NCBI RefSeq assembly: GCF_003996855.1 | Contig: NZ_NRQY01000001.1 | Location: 1,200,274 to 1,255,947, forward strand | Direction: 5' to 3' | From: Morganella morganii | GTDB lineage: Bacteria > Pseudomonadota > Gammaproteobacteria > Enterobacterales > Enterobacteriaceae | Length of the DNA stretch: 55,674 nt | In this document: in pieces, positions 47,150-55,674 of the stretch | How positions within the stretch are numbered: position 1 is the stretch's first letter | Layout of the letters: the number at the start of each line of letters is the position of its first letter | The notes under the pieces: generated by a model | Seen by the model: the letters and a program-made list of their open reading frames with translations, nothing else | Told to the model about the DNA's origin: nothing | The model's database searches: none | Made by a program: the position numbers and the translations under genes

Positions 47150-49537
47150 TTAGTCCCTCAAGGATGCTTTAAATCGCTGTTGCAACGCGGCAACGCATTT
47201 GTTTACGGTTGCTGCAATTTCATCTTCTTCAAGTGTACGCTCTGTATCCTGTAAGGTCAGACTGATCGCCAGACTCTTATAACCCTCAGCAACACCTTTA
47301 CCACTGTACACGTCAAATAAGTTTATGCCAACTAACTGATTTACGCCAACTTTTTTACATTCGTTCAGAATGTCTTGTGCAGCGACGTTTTCCGGTACAA
47401 CGATGGCGATATCCCGGCGGTTCGCAGGGAAGCGTGAAATTGCTTCAGCTTCAGGAATAATACGGTTTGTCAGTGCGTCCCAGCGGATTTCAAAGACAAC
47501 CGTACGGCCGTTGAGATCCAGTTTTTTCTCCAGTTCCGGATGAACCACACCGATATAACCAATATGCTCATCTTCCAGATAAATCTCAGCACCTTGTCCC
47601 GGATGGAGGGCCGGATTTGTCGTTGCTTTAAACGATACACGATCTAATTTACCAGTCAATTCTAAAATGGCTTCCAGATCACCTTTTAAATCATAAAAAT
47701 CAACGACCTGTTTTTCCGATGACCAGTGCTCTTCATTACGGTTACCGGCGATAACGCCTGCCAGCATGGTTTCCTGACGGATTCCCAGGTCTGCGGCAGC
47801 ATCCGGAACAAAGCGCAGACCGGATTCAAACAGGCGGACACGGCTCTGCTGACGGTTCTGGTTGTACACGACAGTGCTCAGCAGACCGGTCAGAAGTGAC
47901 AGACGCATGGCTGACATATCCGCAGAAATCGGGTTCGGCAGAATAATCGCATCCTGTGCCGGATGCAGCAGAGCCTGAATCTTCGGATCGACAAAGCTGT
48001 AAGTGATTGCTTCCTGGAAACCACGATCAACCATCAGGGTTTTCACGCGCTTAAGCGGCAGATGCGCTTCATGACGGGAGGTCATAATCAGGTCAGCACG
48101 CAGCGGAACATCCGGGATATTATTGTAGCCGTAAACGCGGGCCACTTCTTCCACCAGATCTTCCTCGATTTCCATATCGAAACGCCATGACGGTGCCGTC
48201 ACCAGCCACTGATCCTGAGAAATTTTCACATCGCAACCCAGACGGGTCAGAATATCTGTTACCTGTGCGTCATCAACATAATGCCCAATCAGGCGATCAA
48301 GTTTGTTGCGGGTCAGTGTTATCGTTGCGGCTTTCGGTAAATCCGTCTCAGAAACAACCTCAATGATTTCACCCGGTTCACCGCCGCAGATTTCCAGAAT
48401 CAGGCGGGTGGTACGTTCAGCGGCAATACGCTGTAATTCCGGGTCCACACCACGCTCGAAACGGTGTGAGGCGTCAGTATGCAGACCATACTGACGGGCA
48501 CGGCCGGTGATAGCCAGCGGGTTGAAGAACGCAGTTTCCAGCAGGATATTTTTGGTGGTTTCAGACACACCGGAGTGCTCGCCGCCGAAAATACCGGCCA
48601 TGCCCAGCGCACCACGGCGATCAGCAATCACCAGAATGTTATCAGTCAGCGTGACTTCGTTGCCGTCCAGCAACGTCAGTTTCTCACCCTGCTCTGCCAT
48701 GCGGACAATCAGCTCACCCTCAAGGGTATCCAGATCATAAGCATGCTGCGGCTGTCCCAGCTCCAGCAGGACGTAGTTGGTGATATCCACGACCGGGTCG
48801 ATAGAACGGATGCCGCCGCGGCGCAGTTTTTCCACCATCCACAGCGGGGTTTTTGCTGTCACATCGACATTTTTGATCACACGCCCGGTAAAACGCGGAC
48901 ACGCCTGCGGTGCATCAACGCGGATCGGGAATGTATCCTGATGAACGGCGGCGACCGGGGACATATCCGGTGCCTGATAATCCATCTTGCTGATAACCGC
49001 CACATCACGGGCCACACCACGGATGCTCAGGCAGTCCGCACGGTTTGGCGTGATGCTGATTTCAATCGCGGTATCATCCAGCTTCATATATTCACGCAGA
49101 TCGGTACCGATTGGTGCATCTGCCGGTAATTCAATAATACCGCTGTGATCAGCACTGATACCCAGCTCGGAGAATGAACAGAGCATGCCTTCTGACGGCT
49201 CACCGCGCAGTTTAGCCGCTTTGATTTTGAAATCACCCGGTAAGACCGCACCGACTGTCGCAACCGCCACACGCAGACCCTGACGGCAGTTTGGCGCGCC
49301 ACAGACGATATCGAGCAGGCGGTCACCGCCGGTATTTACTTTTGTCACACGCAGTTTATCGGCGTTCGGGTGCTGTCCGCACTCAACTACTTCACCGATA
49401 ACCACACCATTAAACTGACCGGCAACGGCATCTGTGCCGTCCACTTCCAGGCCGGCCATGGTAATCTGATCAGATAACGCGTCGCTGCTGACAGCCGGGT
49501 TTACCCATTCGCGTAACCAGAGTTCACTGAATTTCAT
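47150..49537 (-). CDS. pheT: Phenylalanine-tRNA ligase beta subunit
   Basis: Beta chain of the heterotetrameric PheRS. The 795 residues match E. coli. In order there is a tRNA-binding OB domain (about 40-150), B3/B4 editing domain, B5 domain, the catalytic-like core and the C-terminal ferredoxin-fold anticodon-binding domain ([20 protein letters not shown] from about residue 705). It starts 14 bases after pheS and is under pheM attenuation with it. Confidence 0.98.
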   Translation of the reverse strand: MKFSELWLREWVNPAVSSDALSDQITMAGLEVDGTDAVAGQFNGVVIGEVVECGQHPNADKLRVTKVNTGGDRLLDIVCGAPNCRQGLRVAVATVGAVLPGDFKIKAAKLRGEPSEGMLCSFSELGISADHSGIIELPADAPIGTDLREYMKLDDTAIEISITPNRADCLSIRGVARDVAVISKMDYQAPDMSPVAAVHQDTFPIRVDAPQACPRFTGRVIKNVDVTAKTPLWMVEKLRRGGIRSIDPVVDITNYVLLELGQPQHAYDLDTLEGELIVRMAEQGEKLTLLDGNEVTLTDNILVIADRRGALGMAGIFGGEHSGVSETTKNILLETAFFNPLAITGRARQYGLHTDASHRFERGVDPELQRIAAERTTRLILEICGGEPGEIIEVVSETDLPKAATITLTRNKLDRLIGHYVDDAQVTDILTRLGCDVKISQDQWLVTAPSWRFDMEIEEDLVEEVARVYGYNNIPDVPLRADLIMTSRHEAHLPLKRVKTLMVDRGFQEAITYSFVDPKIQALLHPAQDAIILPNPISADMSAMRLSLLTGLLSTVVYNQNRQQSRVRLFESGLRFVPDAAADLGIRQETMLAGVIAGNRNEEHWSSEKQVVDFYDLKGDLEAILELTGKLDRVSFKATTNPALHPGQGAEIYLEDEHIGYIGVVHPELEKKLDLNGRTVVFEIRWDALTNRIIPEAEAISRFPANRRDIAIVVPENVAAQDILNECKKVGVNQLVGINLFDVYSGKGVAEGYKSLAISLTLQDTERTLEEDEIAATVNKCVAALQQRFKASLRD

Positions 49538-49551
49538 GAGAGTATCCCGCC

Positions 49552-50541
<990 letters not shown>

Positions 50542-50627
50542 CTATTCCTCTGACCCTGTGGTCTTCAATTATGACAACGGCGCTCCCGGACGTGATTATC
50601 TCACCCGTTCCGGCAAACCCCTGAAAC

Positions 50628-50650
50628 AAAAAAGCCTCCAGACTGGAGGC
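50628..50650 (-). terminator. pheST attenuator terminator
   Basis: On the minus strand the near-palindrome GCCTCCAG T CTGGAGGC (50634-50650) is followed by six T. It lies 49 bases after the pheM stop and 93 bases before pheS, in the position of the E. coli pheST attenuator. Confidence 0.92.
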
Positions 50651-50698
50651 TTACGGCGTTACTTTTCGTTTCTTTTTTACGCGCAAAGCCCCCTGAGT

Positions 50699-50746
50699 TC
50701 AGGCGCTAAAGTAAAAAAAGAAGCGGAAAGAAACGATATTATTCAT
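50699..50746 (-). CDS. pheM: pheST leader peptide PheM
   Basis: A 15-residue reading frame, [15 protein letters not shown], with five Phe codons. It is followed by alternative RNA structures and a terminator. E. coli PheM ([14 protein letters not shown]) has the same Phe cluster. Ribosome stalling at Phe codons when charged tRNA-Phe is low favours the antiterminator and raises pheST expression (established for E. coli). The interval 50536-50892 contains this leader, its attenuator and the rplT terminator. Confidence 0.95.
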   Translation of the reverse strand: [15 protein letters not shown]

Positions 50747-50856
50747 TTTCTCAACTATTTGTCAGTTAACAGAATGTATTTCATCATATTACGCGAAAAA
50801 CAAGCGGATATACAATGACAAATTATTCATTCAGCAGATTTTTTCTGCCGGATAGC

Positions 50857-50882
50857 AAAAGAGGGAGCAAGCTCCCTCTTTT
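50857..50882 (-). terminator. rplT terminator (minus strand)
   Basis: AAAAGAGGGAGC (50857-50868) and GCTCCCTCTTTT (50871-50882) form a perfect 12-bp stem just after rplT, with T/A-rich ends. Confidence 0.9.
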
Positions 50883-50892
50883 GTCTGAACAA

Positions 50893-51258
<366 letters not shown>

Positions 51259-51288
51259 CTAAAGTCGTAAACTTTGCTAAAAACTTGC

Positions 51289-51507
<219 letters not shown>

Positions 51508-51577
51508 TTAAACAACGAATTAATCCGGCGAATAAAAGCCGGGGTTGCCCCCGGCATTTATTACTTGGATTGCCGGA

Positions 51578-52120
<543 letters not shown>

Positions 52121-54052
52121 TTATTCCTCCGGTTGTTCTTCAAGTCTGCGACTGCGAATTTTTTCAAGCAGTGCGTCTTTAAATTCACTCACGTTTATGC
52201 TGCCAAGATCGTTGCCGCGGCGGGTACGAACAGACACTTCGCCTGTTTCCATCTCTTTATCACCGCAGACCAGCATATACGGAACACGACGTAGCGTGTG
52301 TTCGCGAATTTTAAAGCCAATCTTCTCATTTCTCAAGTCTGCTTTTGCACGAATTCCGGCATCCTGCAGTTCTTTGACGACTTTCTGGACATAATCGGCC
52401 TGAGAATCAGTGATGTTCATCACCACTACCTGGTTAGGCGCTAACCATGTCGGGAAGAAACCGGCAGTTTCTTCAGTCAGGATACCAATGAAGCGCTCCA
52501 TCGAGCCTAAAATCGCGCGGTGAATCATCACAGGGGTAACGCGTTCATTGTTTTCGGCAACGTAAGTTGCACCCAGACGAGCCGGCAGAGAGAAATCGAG
52601 CTGCACTGTACCACATTGCCATGCACGATCCAAACAATCATACAAAGTAAATTCAATTTTCGGCCCGTAGAAGGCACCTTCGCCCGGCAGATATTCAAAT
52701 TCGATGTTGTTTTCTTTCAGTGCACTAGCCAGGTCAGCTTCCGCTTTGTCCCACTGGACATCAGAACCGATGCGTTTTTCCGGACGGGTGGACAGTTTAA
52801 CCACAATCTTTTTAAAGCCGAAAGTGGAGTACATGTCATAGACCATACGGATACAGGCACTGACTTCGTCCATCACCTGCTCTTCTGTACAGAAGATGTG
52901 CGCATCATCCTGGGTAAAGCCGCGGACACGCATCAGGCCATGCAGTGCACCGGAAGATTCATTACGGTGGCAACTGCCGAATTCCGCCATACGCAGCGGC
53001 AGATCACGGTAAGAACGCAGACCCTGGTTGAAGATCTGAATGTGACCCGGACAGTTCATTGGCTTAATGCAGTATTCACGGTTCTCGGAAGAGGTTGTGA
53101 ACATGTGCTCTTTGTAGTTTTCCCAGTGCCCTGTTTTTTCCCACAGAACGCGATCCATCATAAACGGACCTTTAACTTCCTGGTAATCATACTCTTTCAG
53201 TTTCACACGGACGAACACTTCCAGTTCACGGAAAATTGTCCAGCCGTCGTTATGCCAGAACGCCATACCCGGCGCTTCTTCCTGCATATGATACAGGTCA
53301 AGCTGCTTACCGATTTTACGGTGATCGCGTTTTGCGGCTTCTTCCAGGCGCTGGAGATAAGCGGCTAACTGCTTCTTATCGCCCCACGCTGTGCCGTAAA
53401 CACGTTGCAGCATTTTATTTTCACTGTTGCCGCGCCAGTAGGCACCGGCCACTTTCTGTAATTTGAAGTTATGGCAGAAGCGCATGTTCGGTACATGCGG
53501 GCCGCGGCACATATCGATATATTCTTCATGGAAATACAGTGCAGGATGCTCATCCTGACCGATATTTTCGTCCAGAATTTCAACCTTGTAATCTTCACCA
53601 CGGGAAACGAACGTCTCGCGGGCCTCGCTCCATGTGACGCGTTTTTTCACCACGTCATAATCTTTTTTGGCGAGTTCCATCATCCGCTGTTCGAGTTTCT
53701 CCAGGTCTTCCTGGGTCAGAGACTCATCGAGGTCAACGTCATAATAGAAACCGTTATCGATGACCGGACCAATCGCCATGCGGGTGTCCGGCCATAATTG
53801 TTTGATAGCATGACCTAACAGGTGAGCACAGGAGTGGCGGATGATTTCCAGTCCTTCCTCGTCTTTGGCGGTGATAATGGCTAAATTGGCATCGTGTTCG
53901 ATCATATCGCAGGCATCAACCAGCGTGCCGTTAACACGACCGGCGATACAGGCTTTCGCCAGACCGGCACCGATATCATTTGCAACATCAAGGACAGAAA
54001 CAGGATGGTTAAACTGGCGCTGACTGCCGTCAGGAAGAGTAATTACAGGCAT
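52121..54052 (-). CDS. thrS: Threonine-tRNA ligase
   Basis: Class II synthetase, 643 residues. In order there is a TGS domain (1-62), an editing domain with the zinc-like [16 protein letters not shown] and the [13 protein letters not shown] motif, and the catalytic core with Cys/His zinc ligands ([25 protein letters not shown]). The C-terminal anticodon-binding domain begins about 535. ATG 54052 follows AAGGAT. The leader carries the autoregulatory operator. It heads the thrS-infC-rpmI-rplT unit. Confidence 0.98.
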   Translation of the reverse strand: MPVITLPDGSQRQFNHPVSVLDVANDIGAGLAKACIAGRVNGTLVDACDMIEHDANLAIITAKDEEGLEIIRHSCAHLLGHAIKQLWPDTRMAIGPVIDNGFYYDVDLDESLTQEDLEKLEQRMMELAKKDYDVVKKRVTWSEARETFVSRGEDYKVEILDENIGQDEHPALYFHEEYIDMCRGPHVPNMRFCHNFKLQKVAGAYWRGNSENKMLQRVYGTAWGDKKQLAAYLQRLEEAAKRDHRKIGKQLDLYHMQEEAPGMAFWHNDGWTIFRELEVFVRVKLKEYDYQEVKGPFMMDRVLWEKTGHWENYKEHMFTTSSENREYCIKPMNCPGHIQIFNQGLRSYRDLPLRMAEFGSCHRNESSGALHGLMRVRGFTQDDAHIFCTEEQVMDEVSACIRMVYDMYSTFGFKKIVVKLSTRPEKRIGSDVQWDKAEADLASALKENNIEFEYLPGEGAFYGPKIEFTLYDCLDRAWQCGTVQLDFSLPARLGATYVAENNERVTPVMIHRAILGSMERFIGILTEETAGFFPTWLAPNQVVVMNITDSQADYVQKVVKELQDAGIRAKADLRNEKIGFKIREHTLRRVPYMLVCGDKEMETGEVSVRTRRGNDLGSINVSEFKDALLEKIRSRRLEEQPEE

Positions 54053-54065
54053 TTTTAAATCCTTA

Positions 54066-54220
54066 TCTACAGTGGTGACCCATACGTAAGATCACATATA
54101 GAAATCTCATTTATTTGATTTTCAGTACGTTACCGGCAATTTCTCACTTTACGTTGCGAGTTATGTACGCTCATATGTACACAGACTTCAAATGTACATG
54201 GCGCTTATTGCCGGAACTCG
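54066..54220 (-). promoter_or_regulatory. thrS translational operator leader
   Basis: On the minus strand GTGATCTTACGTATGGGTCAC (here split: GTGATC, loop TTACGTAT, GGGTCAC; 54075-54095) mirrors domain 2 of the E. coli thrS operator. Its loop carries CGT, like the tRNA-Thr anticodon. Further upstream CCGGCAAT and ATTGCCGG form a long-range stem (within 54130-54220) like domains 3-4. In E. coli ThrRS binds these and blocks ribosome loading. The interval 54221-54330 shows no gene. Confidence 0.85.
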
Positions 54221-54375
54221 AAATCCATACTAACACAGCAAATGTGGATTAAAACTTTTATATCTTTACATTTATGAAAAGGTGGTAAGCATCACAAACA
54301 GAGTACCAATAATGAACATGATATTACTACCCCCCCTGCTATACTCCCATTATCACCCACCACTCCGAAACCAAC

Positions 54376-54600
54376 ATGCGCAATATCGCCAACCTGCCCC
54401 AAGACGAAAAAGACAAAATTAATGCCGATTTAGCCGCATCCGGTATCGCGTACAAAGAAAGACTCGGGCTGCCGTATGATCTGTACGAAACAGAAAACCA
54501 GCAGCCCGAGCATTTACGCCCGTACTTCAGAGAGAGACTGGAGCACTACAGGGAGGCAGGGAAAAGGTTTCCGCGCGGGTTTGAGTATGAGAAGGAGTGA
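54376..54600 (+). CDS. holE: DNA polymerase III theta subunit (HolE-like)
   Basis: A 74-residue protein resembling HolE (76 aa in E. coli): NIANLPQDEKDKINADLAA, SGIAYKERLGLP and EQPEHLR-type QPEHLRPYFRERL align with the three-helix fold. Theta binds and stabilises the proofreading epsilon subunit (DnaQ). A plausible -10 TATACT lies at 54340-54345; no strong Shine-Dalgarno is seen before ATG 54376. In E. coli holE is elsewhere. P1-type phage homologues (HOT) exist, so whether this is the chromosomal holE or an acquired copy cannot be settled here. It borders the AT-rich region. Confidence 0.8.
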   Translation: MRNIANLPQDEKDKINADLAASGIAYKERLGLPYDLYETENQQPEHLRPYFRERLEHYREAGKRFPRGFEYEKE

Positions 54601-54630
54601 GCATCATGATCATTAAATAACCATGATGCT
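54600..54630. repeat. Hairpin after holE
   Basis: AGCATCATG (54600-54608) and CATGATGCT (54622-54630) form a 9-bp perfect stem beginning at the last base of the holE stop. No T run follows on the plus strand. The AT-rich stretch 54631-54755 shows nothing else. Confidence 0.5.
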
Positions 54631-54755
54631 ACAGCAGAAAAAAGATAAACAAAAATGCACATGAAATTAAATTGATTATTTAGAGTAAATGAGTCTCATT
54701 GCTCTAATGCCGCGCCCTCACCATCTTTGAATTACCATAAATAAACAAAAAATAT

Positions 54756-55674
54756 TCACTTGTTAATTAACTTACTAAGTTTATGAGATATCTTAATTGA
54801 TGGTGAATCTATAAATTTCTCAAATAAATATGCAACAGGTATGGATAACAATATAGTTAATATAGTTGCCACTAAAAACGCAACCATTCCAATATTTTCA
54901 AACTTACGATGAAGAATGAAAGAAATAACATATATTACTGTTGCATGAGTTAGATATAAAGGAAATGATATTTTCCCTAAAAACATTACTAACCTTGTTG
55001 ACAAAGCTGTTATTGCTAATTTTGAATCTATAACAGATGCAAATAGCAGCATGCTTCCAATTATACCAGCAGTAATTGATACTTTCATATACTCGACATG
55101 GTCAAATATTTTAAGATAGCTATATACCCCAGCGTATGGGGTAAGCCCGTACCTTGGTAATGGGGTAGTGGCAAGAAATACCCCAGCAAGAAATAGAATA
55201 AATCTTAATGGCAAATTAATCTTAAATGCACCGCCCTGTTTGTATTTCGCATAGTATTATGCCAAATACAAACAGGGCATAGTACGCACTATCCTCTGCA
55301 ACAAAAAAGTAAATCATTATTATATAGTAAAAGTACAATCTGTATTTACTTAAGCCAAATATCGCAAGTATAGAAAAAACCAACAGTGATCCATATAACT
55401 CATATGACATTGACCATAATGGATAATTTGTCAACGCCACGTGTGTGAAAGGAATTTGGTAAAATATTTGTTTGATGATATAAAAAAACTGAGCTCCAAA
55501 TGCTTGACCAATAAATTTATCGGTCAGCATCATAACTATGTACATAAAAATCATCGAACCAGCCACAGGGAGCATGATTCTGGGGTATCTTTTTATAACT
55601 CCTGAAAAAATGGCATCATGATTTCTTGTTCTATTAAATGATAGTGACAAAACAAAGCCACTAAGGACGGTAAT
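54756..55674 (-). pseudogene. Acyltransferase 3 (OafA-type) membrane protein, frameshifted and cut by window edge
   Basis: Two consecutive minus-strand frames make one membrane acyltransferase of the Acyltransferase_3 family, which O-acetylates surface sugars. The N-terminal part runs from the window edge, with TVLSGFVLSLSFNRTRN and WSMSYELYGSLLVFS, to a stop at 55222. The C-terminal part continues in another frame (GGAFKINLPLRFILF, FLGKISFPLYLTHATVIY) to 54756. The switch lies within 55225-55256, because the downstream frame is closed before that. A one-base indel explains it, whether natural or a sequencing error. The region is much more AT-rich than the rest of the window, suggesting transfer. 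Confidence 0.82.

Noticed and set aside
52520..53368. Plus-strand open frame of 282 codons
   Set aside because: Antisense to thrS; no start signal or recognisable domain.

Overview
The window is a chromosomal segment of an enterobacterium of the Morganellaceae, most probably Morganella morganii or a close relative. The basis is protein similarity to E. coli and Proteus-group homologues, a G+C content near one half, and gene order. The order sodB-purR-punR/punC-cfa-ribE-mdtK-tRNA-Val-pykF-lpp-ldtE-sufABCDSE-menI-ydiJ-ydiK-rprA-ppsA-ppsR-aroH matches the E. coli 36-38 min region, and nlpC/btuDC-ihfA-pheTS-rplT-rpmI-infC-thrS matches the next E. coli block. I saw no insertion sequence, prophage or CRISPR array.

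Layout. 1-8.7 kb: an unidentified partial gene, a small membrane ORF, sodB, ynhF, purR, the punR/punC purine-nucleoside pair, cfa, ribE, mdtK and one tRNA-Val(GAC). 8.9-12.3 kb: pykF with a Cra operator, lpp and ldtE. 12.4-18.1 kb: the complete suf Fe-S operon on the minus strand, with Fur- and IscR-like sites upstream of sufA. 18.3-28.4 kb: menI, ydiJ, ydiK, the sRNA RprA, ppsA and its regulator ppsR, and aroH. 28.5-33.8 kb: a haem operon hemP-hmuSTUV without a TonB receptor, a polytopic membrane protein of unknown role, and a MarA/SoxS-type regulator. A near-perfect Fur box lies between the last two. 33.8-35.4 kb: lplA and nlpC. 35.5-44.9 kb: the arn (L-Ara4N lipid A modification, polymyxin resistance) operon arnBCADTEF followed by a second full-length arnT. 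44.9-54.3 kb: btuCD, then ihfA-pheT-pheS-pheM-rplT-rpmI-infC-thrS. 54.3 kb to the end: a HolE-like theta subunit and an AT-rich, frameshifted acyltransferase gene running off the window.

Shared themes. Iron and Fe-S supply recurs: sodB, suf, hemP-hmuSTUV and a Fur box at the MarA-type regulator. The glycolysis/gluconeogenesis switch is visible as consensus Cra sites at pykF and ppsA. Several RNA-level controls can be read directly: the pheM attenuator, the thrS anticodon-mimicking operator, the AUU start of infC, RprA, and an apparently undescribed structured leader covering the hmuS ribosome binding site.

The most interesting items are the hmuS leader with two mutually exclusive stems, the second arnT with its own PmrA-like box, the Fur box at the MarA-type regulator, and a 72-nt hairpin after mdtK. 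None amounts to a clearly new multi-gene system; most of the window is conserved core genome.
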